A stretch of 64,000 nt of DNA, from positions 186,001-250,000 of the forward strand of contig NZ_JACTVJ010000013.1 of NCBI RefSeq assembly GCF_014493765.1, in the 5' to 3' direction. Shown piece by piece: positions 56,541 through 64,000 of this stretch. The notes below the pieces were generated by a model, which saw only the letters and a list, made by a program, of their open reading frames with translations, was not told the DNA's origin and did not search any database. The position numbers and the translations under genes are program-made. This DNA comes from Streptomyces polyasparticus (GTDB lineage Bacteria > Actinomycetota > Actinomycetes > Streptomycetales > Streptomycetaceae). Numbering within the stretch: the first letter of the stretch is position 1; every line of letters starts with the position of its first letter.

Positions 56541-58292
56541 CTACTCCGCCTTGTAATCGGAGCCGAGCACCACTCCGATATCGGCGTTCCCGCCGACCTT
56601 GCCCTTCTTGACCGCGCCCGCCGGAAGCCCGAGCGTCTTCGCGACCTCCGCGGCCTCCGCCTTGCGGGTCTCGTCGGCGTAGGTGATCTGCGAGGCCGAG
56701 CCGGGGCGCGTGTTGCCGGTGAGGACCGTCCAGCCGCCGTTGACCAGGTCGACGCGGGCGTTCTCGACGGCCTGCTTGCTGCCGGAGACCTGGATACGGA
56801 CCGCGGCGTCCGCATCGGGGCTCTTGACCGTGCCGCCGAGCAGCTTCTCGACCACGCTGTCGGTGGCCTGCGTGCTGAGCGTGCCGTCCTGCTGCACGGG
56901 CAGTACGGCGCTGTCGTAGTCGCCGCCCTTGGCCCGCTCGGAGAGCCGGGCGAGGAAGGCGCCCAGGTCCTTCTCGGTGAGCGGCGGCTCGATGATCTGG
57001 CCGAGCATCTCGATGGTGGTGGTCGCGGCCTTCGGGTCGGTCGACAGCTTGCGGAGCACGCCCTGCATGACCGCGCCGAAACGGGTCAGCTGGGCCGTCT
57101 CGCTCTCGCCGGGTGCCCGGTATGTGGCGTACGCGACGGCCATCGGGCCGCTGAGCGTCTGGTCCTCGCCCTTGGTGACCAGCGGCGAGGTGCCCTTCTT
57201 CTTGGCCTTGGGGTCCGGCACATTCGCGTTGGTGTCGATGTCGATGTTGCCGACGCTGTCGACCAGAGTGCTCAGGAACGGGGTGTCGAGCCGCCAGCTG
57301 CCCTCGATCCGCGTGCCGAGCAGCCCGTCCACCGCCTCGCGCGTACCGCTGGAGCCGTCGTCGTCCACGGACTTGCCGAGCGTGGTCGCCTGACCGTCCT
57401 CGTCGGTCACCGCGAGCGAGTTGGGCAGCAGGACCGTGGCGCCCCGCTCGGTGGTGGTGTTGTCGACGAGCAGCGCGGTCGAGGTGCCCTTGCCGTTGGT
57501 GTTGTGCAGATGCACGACGATGACGTCGCGCTTCTGGGGGCCGGTCGCGGCCGGGTCGTCCTCGGCCGCGCCGGAGAGGAACGGCAGCTTGCCCTCGTAC
57601 CAGAGGTAGCCGAACCCGCCGACGAGCACCAGCGCGAGCGCGACCACGAGTGCGGTCATCCGGTTGCGGCCGCGGCGCTTGGCCTCCTCGCGGCGCTCGG
57701 TGCGCGACTCGGTGAACTTCAGCCAGTCGATGACGTCCTCGGACTCCTCATCGGGTTCCTCGATGAAGGAGAACTGCTCCGTGTGGAACTCACGGTCCGG
57801 CGCCCGCGCCGGCTCCTCGGGCCTGTGCTGCTGCGGCACCCAGGCGGCCGGCTCCTCGACCCGCGTGTACTGGCCCGTGTCGGCGGCCTGGTACTGCCCG
57901 GTGTCGCCGACGGCCGTGAACTGTCCGGTGTCGCCGACGGGCGCGAACTGCCCGGTGTCCGAGGGGATCCGCGGCTGCTGTCCGGTGCCGGCGCTCTGCC
58001 CATAGGGGTCGTACGGGGCCTGCTGCTCGTTCCCGTACGAGGTGCCGGATCCGTAAGTGTCCGTACCGTACGAGGAGTTGTCCTGATATGCACCGTTCGA
58101 GCCGTACTGGTCGTAGCCGTATCCCTGCTGCTGGGGAACACCGCCGCCGTACGTGTCGTACCCGCTCTGCGGACTGTGCTGGGGCGCGACAGGCTGATAG
58201 ACCGGCTGGCCGTACTCGTCGTAGCCGACGATCTCGTACTGCTGACCCGCGTGCTGCTGCCCCGCGTAAGGGTCGTACTGTCGGTCGTTCAC
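56541..58292 (-). CDS. LytR-CpsA-Psr-like protein with LytR_C domain
   Basis: 583 residues from a GTG. A Gln/Tyr/Gly-rich cytoplasmic N-terminus with DTGQ repeats (four near residues 110-145) leads to one membrane segment (MTALVVALALVLVGGFGYLW). The outer part follows an LCP layout (VIVVHLHNTN, then LLPNSLAV where LCP enzymes have IPRDTYV, then GSWRLDTPFLSTLVDSVGNI). The usual catalytic Arg-Asp is missing. A C-terminal LytR_C domain ends it (RIQVSGSKQAVENARVDLVN). It may be a non-catalytic partner of wall-polymer ligases. It lies between nadD and rsfS, as in other actinomycetes. Confidence 0.85.
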   Translation of the reverse strand: MNDRQYDPYAGQQHAGQQYEIVGYDEYGQPVYQPVAPQHSPQSGYDTYGGGVPQQQGYGYDQYGSNGAYQDNSSYGTDTYGSGTSYGNEQQAPYDPYGQSAGTGQQPRIPSDTGQFAPVGDTGQFTAVGDTGQYQAADTGQYTRVEEPAAWVPQQHRPEEPARAPDREFHTEQFSFIEEPDEESEDVIDWLKFTESRTERREEAKRRGRNRMTALVVALALVLVGGFGYLWYEGKLPFLSGAAEDDPAATGPQKRDVIVVHLHNTNGKGTSTALLVDNTTTERGATVLLPNSLAVTDEDGQATTLGKSVDDDGSSGTREAVDGLLGTRIEGSWRLDTPFLSTLVDSVGNIDIDTNANVPDPKAKKKGTSPLVTKGEDQTLSGPMAVAYATYRAPGESETAQLTRFGAVMQGVLRKLSTDPKAATTTIEMLGQIIEPPLTEKDLGAFLARLSERAKGGDYDSAVLPVQQDGTLSTQATDSVVEKLLGGTVKSPDADAAVRIQVSGSKQAVENARVDLVNGGWTVLTGNTRPGSASQITYADETRKAEAAEVAKTLGLPAGAVKKGKVGGNADIGVVLGSDYKAE

Positions 58293-58309
58293 CGGGTGCC
58301 CCTCTTAGC

Positions 58310-58951
58310 TCATTCGCCGCGGTAGAGCTCGCGCTTGTCGATGTATCGCACCACGCCGTCCGGCACCAGATACCAGACGGGATCCCCCTTGGCGACCCGC
58401 TCACGGCAGTCCGTGGAGGAGATCGCGAGAGCGGGGACCTCCACGAGGGAGACCGAGCCATCCGGAAGGCCGGGGTCCGCCAGCGTATGCCCTGGCCGGG
58501 TCACCCCGATGAAGTGGGCGAGGGAGAAGGTCTCCTCGGCGTTCTGCCAGGTGAGGATCTGGCCCAGCGCGTCGGCGCCGGTGATGAAGAAGAGATCCGC
58601 CTCGGGATTGAGCTCCCGCAGATCGCGCAGGGTGTCCTTGGTGTACGTGGGACCGCCGCGGTCGATGTCGATACGGCTCACGGAGAACTGCGGGTTCTCG
58701 GCCGTGGCGATGACCGTCATCAGATAGCGGTCCTCGGCCGGCGAGACCTGCTTGTGGCTCTTCTGCCACGGCTCCCCGGTCGGTACGAACACGACCTCGT
58801 CCAGCTGGAACCGCGCGGCCACCTCGCTGGCGGCCACCAGGTGCCCGTGGTGGATCGGGTCGAAGGTGCCGCCCATGACGCCGAGTCGGCGCTTGCCGTC
58901 ACCGGGTGCGCCACGGCGGGCGGGGCCGGTAGGCCTGTCCTGCTCTCCCAT
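58310..58951 (-). CDS. nadD: Nicotinate-nucleotide adenylyltransferase
   Basis: 213 residues. Makes nicotinate adenine dinucleotide in NAD synthesis. Nucleotidyltransferase motif [11 protein letters not shown] at residues 27-37, then [15 protein letters not shown], and the [13 protein letters not shown] motif near the C-terminus. The first 20 residues are a non-conserved extension. First gene of the nadD-LCP-rsfS-phosphatase minus-strand run. Confidence 0.97.
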   Translation of the reverse strand: MGEQDRPTGPARRGAPGDGKRRLGVMGGTFDPIHHGHLVAASEVAARFQLDEVVFVPTGEPWQKSHKQVSPAEDRYLMTVIATAENPQFSVSRIDIDRGGPTYTKDTLRDLRELNPEADLFFITGADALGQILTWQNAEETFSLAHFIGVTRPGHTLADPGLPDGSVSLVEVPALAISSTDCRERVAKGDPVWYLVPDGVVRYIDKRELYRGE

Positions 58952-59006
58952 GCGAGCAGACCCTACCGGCCCGTGCGAGCGGCCCGGTCCCTGCAGTGCG
59001 GCCGGT

Positions 59007-59171
59007 TCAGCGGTCGCGGTTGAAACGCGTGGTGATCCAGAGCAGAAGCAGCAGCACGAACAGCGCGCCGCCGCCCGTCAGGTAGGCGTTGAGGCTCTCG
59101 TGCTCGCCGCCGTGCTCGCCGCCCTCGGCGGCGAGGGTGGCCAGCTGGGCTGCGGTGGCGGTAAGGCTCAT
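59007..59171 (-). CDS. Small membrane protein (54 residues)
   Basis: From the ATG at 59171: [54 protein letters not shown]. An acidic, His-containing external N-terminus and one membrane helix ([13 protein letters not shown]) with a basic cytoplasmic end. There is no recognisable motif. It is close to a second tiny membrane gene upstream, which may share its transcript. Confidence 0.7.
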   Translation of the reverse strand: MSLTATAAQLATLAAEGGEHGGEHESLNAYLTGGGALFVLLLLLWITTRFNRDR

Positions 59172-59341
59172 TCTCGACAGGACCAATCCGGGTGGGAACG
59201 GGGGTTGAGACTTCGCGCACATCGTACGGGGGCGCCTCGGCGGCGATCACGCCGACTCGGGCGTACGGGGTCGGCGGAGTCAGGCGTACGGGGTCATACG
59301 GGTGGGGCCGGCCGCTCACACGTCGTTTCCGGCCGGGCCGC

Positions 59342-59503
59342 TCACTCGTCGTCTCCACGCCCGTATCCGCGCAGCAGGAACCAGGCGACGAGGACCGCGC
59401 CGACGAGCGAGGCCGCGAGCACGATCCGCACGGTGTTGCCAGGGCCCTGTTCCGCGGCGTGGGCTGCGGCGAGCAGGGAGACGGCGGGGTGCAGGGGATC
59501 CAT
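59342..59503 (-). CDS. Tiny membrane protein (53 residues)
   Basis: From the ATG at 59503, with AAGGAG 11 bases upstream (an ATG three codons earlier is too close to it). MDPLHPAVSLLAAAHAAEQG then one helix, VRIVLAASLVGAVLVAWFLL, and an RGYGRGDDE tail. Too short for most gene finders. It belongs to no family I recognise. Like its 54-residue neighbour it has an acidic, Ala/His-rich outer segment and a single helix, which suggests a paired function. Confidence 0.65.
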   Translation of the reverse strand: MDPLHPAVSLLAAAHAAEQGPGNTVRIVLAASLVGAVLVAWFLLRGYGRGDDE

Positions 59504-59677
59504 TGCGCGCATTGCTCCTTACGTGGCGATACGCCACCCAAGCTATCCCCCGCGCCGCAGGCCCCCGAGTCCGGGTCGGGTGCGCGATGGAACCCTGCCC
59601 GTAGGCTTGGCGTTCCTAAGGGGGGGCGAGAGAACTCGCACTGTGCGCGTCACGCGCGGAACTTATGGGGGCCGTGA

Positions 59678-60847
59678 ATGCCTGAGAGCACTGACAGCGG
59701 AAATCACGAGAGCCACGAGAATCTGCCGGGCCGCAATCGCCGGCGCTTCCCCGGGATCTCCTCCCGGACGTACGAGCACCCGGCGGACCGCTCGGCCCTG
59801 GTGGCCCTGCGCAAGCTCACCGGCTTCGACACCGTCTTCAAGGCGCTGAGCGCGCTGCTTCCCGAGCGCAGCCTGCGGCTGCTGTTCCTCTCGGACTCGG
59901 TGCGTGTGAGCGACCAGCAGTTCGCGCATCTCAACGTCATGCTGCGTGACGCCTGTTACATCCTGGACCTGGAGAAGGTCCCGCCGATGTACGTCACGCA
60001 GAACCCCGTGCCGAATGCGATGTGCATCGGTCTCGACGAGCCGATCATCGTGGTGACCACGGGCCTCGTGGAGCTGCTCGACGAGGAGGAGATGCGGGCG
60101 GTCGTCGGCCACGAGGTGGGCCATGCGCTCTCCGGCCACGCGGTGTACCGCACGATCCTGCTGTTCCTGACCAACCTCGCCCTCAGGGTCGCCTGGATCC
60201 CGCTGGGCAATGTCGCGATCATGGCGATCGTGACCGCGCTGCGCGAGTGGTTCCGCAAGTCGGAGCTGTCCGCGGACCGTGCGGGTCTGCTCGTCGGCCA
60301 GGACCTCAAGGCCTCGATGCGCGGCCTGATGAAGATCGCGGGCGGCAATCATCTGCACGAGATGAACGTGGACGCGTTCCTGGAGCAGGCCGAGGAGTAC
60401 GAGGCGGGCGGCGATCTGCGCGACTCCGTGCTGAAGATCATGAACGTGCTGCCGCGCACGCACCCCTTCACCACCGTGCGTGCCGCCGAGCTGAAGAAGT
60501 GGGCCGAGTCCCGCGACTACCAGCGGATCATGGACGGCCACTACCCGCGGCGCGACGAGGACAAGGACACCTCGGTCTCCGATTCCTTCCGCCAGTCGGC
60601 CTCCTCGTATGCGAGCGATGTGCGCAACTCCAAGGACCCGCTGATGAAGCTGGTCTCGGACATCGCGGGCGGCGCGGGCGACTTGGGCGGCCGGGTGCGC
60701 AGGGGCTTCGGCGGGTTCGGCGGCTCGGGCAGCTCCGGCTCGGGCAGTTCGGGCTCAGGCGGCTCCGGTGGGGGCAACACCCCTGAGGACGGCGGCGGTT
60801 CGGGACGCGACGGAAGCGACGGGGACGACAGGGGCGACGCGAAGTAG
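59678..60847 (+). CDS. M48 family zinc metalloprotease (HtpX-like)
   Basis: 389 residues. Zinc motif HEVGH at residues 145-149, with the downstream Glu ligand in ELSADRAGLLV. One hydrophobic region after the motif (TILLFLTNLALRVAWIPLGN) anchors it. The first 40 residues are polar. The C-terminal 60 residues are a Gly/Ser-rich tail ending in an acidic DGDDRGDAK. HtpX-type proteases clear damaged membrane proteins. No obvious operon partner. Confidence 0.92.
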   Translation: MPESTDSGNHESHENLPGRNRRRFPGISSRTYEHPADRSALVALRKLTGFDTVFKALSALLPERSLRLLFLSDSVRVSDQQFAHLNVMLRDACYILDLEKVPPMYVTQNPVPNAMCIGLDEPIIVVTTGLVELLDEEEMRAVVGHEVGHALSGHAVYRTILLFLTNLALRVAWIPLGNVAIMAIVTALREWFRKSELSADRAGLLVGQDLKASMRGLMKIAGGNHLHEMNVDAFLEQAEEYEAGGDLRDSVLKIMNVLPRTHPFTTVRAAELKKWAESRDYQRIMDGHYPRRDEDKDTSVSDSFRQSASSYASDVRNSKDPLMKLVSDIAGGAGDLGGRVRRGFGGFGGSGSSGSGSSGSGGSGGGNTPEDGGGSGRDGSDGDDRGDAK

Positions 60848-60869
60848 CGGCGGCCGGGCCGGCGCCTGC

Positions 60870-62456
60870 TCAGCCAGGCGCCGGCTCCGTCCTCCGCTCG
60901 GTGTCCCGCACGCTGCCGCGCCCGGTGTCCCGCTCCGCGATCCTCGCGTACACGATCACCCTGCGGCCTCGGTCCACCGTGTCCGAGAGGCGTACGAACT
61001 CGCCTGCGAGGGCTTGCCATTTGGCGCGGTCGCCCGCCGACTTCAGGGAGGGCGGACCGGGGTCGGTGACGACCACGATGCGCCGGGCGTCCCGTATCGC
61101 CTCCGTGACGGCCCCGGGTGCGGCTTCGATCCCCTTCAACGTGCCGGAGTCCACCGGCCCTTGCGCCATGGCCAGATCCCTCATACCGGCGAACTCGCGC
61201 GGTGACACGAGCGCGGTGTCCCTGCGGGCCGCGGGTATGTAGAGCACCCCGTCCGCACCGGCCCCCGCCTCGGCCACGTGGCGGGCCGCGGCCAGGACGT
61301 CGTCGACCCGGCTGTCCGCCGTCCGCAGGTCCGCCGCCTGCGGCAGCATCACGAGGAGTGCCGCGCACGCGGTGACACCGACGAAGCCGCCGGATCGCGC
61401 ACGGAAGCGGGCAGCGAGGGTCACCACCAGCGCTGCGACGAGCAACGCGAGACCCGCGTACGAATAGAGAACATAGCGCGTCACGTGCAGGGGCTTGACG
61501 GCCGAGACGGCCAGCAGACCGAGCTGCGGCACCGCGTACAAGGGGAAGGCGAGGGCGCCGAGGCCGACCGTCACCTCCCGCGCCTCGCCTCGTGAGTCCG
61601 CGGCCGTGCGCGCGACCGGAAGCAGCGCGCAGAGCGCGGCCGCGGCCGCGGTGCCGGTCACGGCGAGGACCGTCGGCAGGCCGAGCGGATCGATCCAGGC
61701 GACCTGGGCCGCCTGTTTCCTGCTGAGGAGGACGAGCGGCAGGGCGCCGGCCACGGCGGCCCCGGCGGCCGTGGCCCAGCGCGACCACTGCCGCCTGCCG
61801 GGGCGGACGCACACGAGTGTGAGGGCGTGGGCGGCCACGGTGAACAGGGCCAGCCAGTTGAGCAGGGCCGCCGCCAGGAGGGCGGCCGCGTACCCGGCCC
61901 ACCGCCGGCGGCCGGGCCACTGCAGTGCGTGCACAAGGAGCGTGGTCGAGAGCACCACGAAGAAGAGGACACCTGCGTACGGGCGGTCTTCCTGTGCCAG
62001 TTCCTGGACGGCCGGGACCATGGCGAGGGCGAGCCCGGCCGCGGTGCCGGCCGGGCGTCCGCAGAGCCGGGCGGCGAGCCGGGCGGTGAGGGCGCAGGCC
62101 CCGGCGGCCGCGATGACCGACGGCAGCCGCAAGGTGAGCAGACTGTCGCCGAACAGCGCGAAGTTGACGTGCATCACCGCGTAGTAGAGGCCGTGGACGA
62201 GGTCCACCTGCCCGAGCAGGTGGAGGATCTCGCCCGGCGAGCGGTGCGCCGCCTGCCAGGTCGCCGCCTCGTCCCGCCACATGCTGTGCTCCCGCTCGAT
62301 CCCCCACAGACCCAAGGAGAGGGAGAAGAGCACGGGCCACAGGGCGACCCCGTACGCACCCCGGACGTCCACGCGCAGGAGGTGCAGACGACGGGCCGGG
62401 ACCTTCAGTTGACCTACGGCAGGGCGCGCCGAAGCAGCACCCACGGCAGCTGACAC
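60870..62456 (-). CDS. Membrane glycosyltransferase, GT39/ArnT-like
   Basis: 528 residues, about 11 membrane segments, GTG start. The first external loop contains the hallmark acidic pair in MWRDEAATWQAAHRSPGEIL, followed by LVHGLYYAVMHVNFALFGDS, typical of dolichyl/polyprenyl-phosphate sugar-dependent transferases of the PMT/ArnT type. QEDRPYAGVLFFVV matches the next loop. The soluble C-terminal part has an alpha/beta pattern. It probably glycosylates exported proteins or wall glycans with polyprenol-linked sugar. Monocistronic. Confidence 0.87.
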   Translation of the reverse strand: MSAAVGAASARPAVGQLKVPARRLHLLRVDVRGAYGVALWPVLFSLSLGLWGIEREHSMWRDEAATWQAAHRSPGEILHLLGQVDLVHGLYYAVMHVNFALFGDSLLTLRLPSVIAAAGACALTARLAARLCGRPAGTAAGLALAMVPAVQELAQEDRPYAGVLFFVVLSTTLLVHALQWPGRRRWAGYAAALLAAALLNWLALFTVAAHALTLVCVRPGRRQWSRWATAAGAAVAGALPLVLLSRKQAAQVAWIDPLGLPTVLAVTGTAAAAALCALLPVARTAADSRGEAREVTVGLGALAFPLYAVPQLGLLAVSAVKPLHVTRYVLYSYAGLALLVAALVVTLAARFRARSGGFVGVTACAALLVMLPQAADLRTADSRVDDVLAAARHVAEAGAGADGVLYIPAARRDTALVSPREFAGMRDLAMAQGPVDSGTLKGIEAAPGAVTEAIRDARRIVVVTDPGPPSLKSAGDRAKWQALAGEFVRLSDTVDRGRRVIVYARIAERDTGRGSVRDTERRTEPAPG

Positions 62457-62534
62457 AGCAGGGATCCGTAACTGTCGGGAGTGATGAGTTCGGCGAGATG
62501 CCGCGCGGATACGCCGGTGCGGCCGGGGCGACTG

Positions 62535-63218
62535 CTAGCGGCGGCGTCCCGGCGGGCGCGGCAGGAGCAGGGCGGCCGCGATCAGCGCGACCGCGGCCGT
62601 GGCACGCCAGCGGGCGGCCGCGCCGTCCCACTGCGCCCCGTCGTCGGGTGTCGCGAAGAAGGCGGCCTCCTGGGGCAGGAACGTCAGCGCGACCACGATG
62701 ACGAGGAGACCGGCGGCCACGAGACCTCCGCCCTGCCCCACGGTGAACCGCAGGCCCGCGAGCCCGAGCGCCACGGCCACCAGCGTCAGGGCCAGGGCCT
62801 CCACGGAGAGGTCAGCGGTGGGAAACGCGGGGCGCAGCTCCGCCGTCACCGCCTGTCGTACGAGCAGCACATCGAGGAGCCAGAAGGCCGCGAGGGCCGG
62901 CAGCACGACGGCCAGGCGCACCGACCGGCGCAGCCACCACGGCGAGGGGCAGGCGGTCGTGGTGGCCGCCGCCGGATCGTCCAGGGCGAAGGCCACGGCC
63001 AGCGCCGTGAGTACGGCGGCGAGTTGCAGCAGTACGGAGCCTGCGGCGAGGTCGAGGCCGAGCGAGAAGACCGCCGGCACCGCGCACATCAGCGTGGCCA
63101 GGGCTGCCGCGCACAGCAGAGGCAGGACCCGTGCGGCCCTCAACTCATGACGGGCCAGGTCCGCCGAGGGCCGTGCGGGGCGTCCCGGTGCGGCGCCACC
63201 GCCGACCGCGGGAGTCAC
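62535..63218 (-). CDS. Six-segment membrane protein of unknown function
   Basis: 227 residues from the GTG that overlaps the upstream stop (GTGA). Six hydrophobic segments (VLPLLCAAALATLMCAVPAV, VLLQLAAVLTALAVAFAL, AVVLPALAAFWLLDVLL and three more) with short loops and no charged motif. The arrangement resembles ABC-2-type permease halves, but no ATPase is in the window. The upstream partner gene is cut by the right edge, so the operon cannot be completed. Confidence 0.72.
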   Translation of the reverse strand: MTPAVGGGAAPGRPARPSADLARHELRAARVLPLLCAAALATLMCAVPAVFSLGLDLAAGSVLLQLAAVLTALAVAFALDDPAAATTTACPSPWWLRRSVRLAVVLPALAAFWLLDVLLVRQAVTAELRPAFPTADLSVEALALTLVAVALGLAGLRFTVGQGGGLVAAGLLVIVVALTFLPQEAAFFATPDDGAQWDGAAARWRATAAVALIAAALLLPRPPGRRR

Positions 63219-64000
63219 CTGGGGCTGCACATCGAGTCCTTCCCGTATCCGTCCGGCTGCTCCGGCACGTCGAGCCCGAGCAGCCGCGCGGCCTCGGCCG
63301 AGCTCGTGTCCTTGGCGGTGAGCTCCGCCCAGTGGGCCTTCGCCTTGGCGCCCACGTCGGCGGCCGGCAGGTTGAGCAGCCGGAACGCGAGGTCGATGTC
63401 GCTCTGTTCCGTCTCCACGGTCGTGACGGTGCCGAATCCGATCAGTCCGCCGAAGCTGCGGTCGATCCTCGACCGCAGGGCCTCGGCGGTCCCCGGTGCG
63501 GCCTGGCCGGCGAGCCACAGCGTGAGCACGCTCCGGCCGCCGCAGAGCAGGGCGTCCTGCGGTCCCGACCGGGCCGGTTCCCCTGTCACGACGCGGGCCG
63601 CGAACGCCGTCGCGAAGCCACCCGTGGCATCGCGCCCTAGATCGGATCCGTCGCCCCACGCCGTGCCGACCGCGACGGCCCCGGATGTGCCGGCCTTCCG
63701 GTCGTCCTCGGCCCAGGCGTCGATCGGCGCGGTCGTCTGGCCGAGGCTCGACTCGGATACGGGGGTGATGTGCTGGCGCACCGTATAGCGCGGATCGCGT
63801 GCGTCACCGGGCACCCAGCGCAGAATGCCCTCGGACACGCGCGCCCACTCCTTGTGCCGGTCGAGGAACTCCGGGAAGGCGCAGTAGGTCAACTCCCCTT
63901 CCTTCACGCATGTTTGACCCTCCGACGGCGCGTCGAGCGCGCGCTGCCGCGCGGCGGCAAGCGAGTCGGGGGCGGGCCGGGCGTTCAGCACACCGGCCAC
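63215..64000 (-). CDS. Membrane-linked protein, 5' end cut by window edge
   Basis: The visible C-terminal 261 residues are mostly soluble, with CVKEGELTYCAFPEFLDRHK, ESDIDLAFRLLNLPAADVGA-like and a Pro/Gly-rich end (LGLDVPEQPDGYGKDSMCSPR). Paired cysteines (CVKEGELTYC, DSMC) suggest an exported domain. It looks like the external part of a larger membrane protein, perhaps a permease whose membrane part lies beyond position 64000. It is coupled to the six-segment membrane protein by a 4-base overlap. Confidence 0.65.
   Translation of the reverse strand: MAGVLNARPAPDSLAAARQRALDAPSEGQTCVKEGELTYCAFPEFLDRHKEWARVSEGILRWVPGDARDPRYTVRQHITPVSESSLGQTTAPIDAWAEDDRKAGTSGAVAVGTAWGDGSDLGRDATGGFATAFAARVVTGEPARSGPQDALLCGGRSVLTLWLAGQAAPGTAEALRSRIDRSFGGLIGFGTVTTVETEQSDIDLAFRLLNLPAADVGAKAKAHWAELTAKDTSSAEAARLLGLDVPEQPDGYGKDSMCSPR

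Overview
The window is chromosomal DNA of a Streptomyces or very close relative. The evidence is the extreme G+C content with third-position G/C bias, frequent GTG starts, ATGA/GTGA/TTGA stop-start overlaps, and a gene order typical of the Streptomyces core: tricorn protease - RsmE - nitronate monooxygenase - dnaJ2-hrcA - hemW ... lepA-rpsT - holA - comEC-comEA - degV - leuS ... rsfS-nadD. There is no integrase, transposase, phage module or CRISPR array. Accessory features sit between conserved blocks.

Layout. 1-10.0 kb: tricorn-type S41 protease (cut by the left edge), a small lipoprotein, a minus-strand operon nmo-rsmE-small membrane protein (the last apparently frameshifted), the CIRCE-controlled hrcA-dnaJ2 heat-shock operon, an MBL-fold hydrolase and a DUF3097 protein. 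10.0-19.1 kb: Uma2-type nuclease, hemW, then a divergent signalling locus with a SpoIIE-type phosphatase/anti-sigma kinase on one side and a giant multi-HAMP hybrid kinase plus orphan response regulator on the other. This resembles the osaC/osaAB osmoadaptation locus. 19.1-25.0 kb: acyl-CoA synthetase, two small secreted proteins each with a strong terminator, lepA and rpsT. 25.0-30.3 kb: a complete peptide/nickel-class ABC importer with a fused two-domain permease and a Zur-box-like palindrome at its promoter. 30.3-42.0 kb: holA, alpha/beta hydrolase, YceI protein, arylamine N-acetyltransferase, a wHTH-MFS pair with a promoter-embedded palindrome, and comEC-comEA carrying many in-frame tandem repeats. 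42.0-50.5 kb: degV, a coiled-coil membrane protein, leuS with a leucine-rich leader peptide and intrinsic terminator (classical attenuation), and a two-gene redox module (bis-His-pair membrane cytochrome plus NuoF-ferredoxin fusion). 50.5-55.2 kb: two identical tRNA-Ala(GGC) genes bracket a GT87 glycosyltransferase, two zinc-ribbon proteins and a DHA2 exporter with divergent regulator. 55.2-64.0 kb: histidine phosphatase, rsfS, an LCP-like LytR_C protein, nadD, two tiny membrane proteins, an M48 protease, a membrane glycosyltransferase, and a multi-pass membrane pair cut by the right edge.

Most operons are tight and translationally coupled. The strongest points for follow-up are the leuS attenuator with its apparently leaderless leader peptide, the predicted Zur-controlled importer, the cytochrome/NuoF-ferredoxin pair, the tandem-repeat expansions in comEC/comEA, and the six near-identical 276-bp HAMP repeats. 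Function assignments come from reading motifs in the translated sequence; no database search was run.
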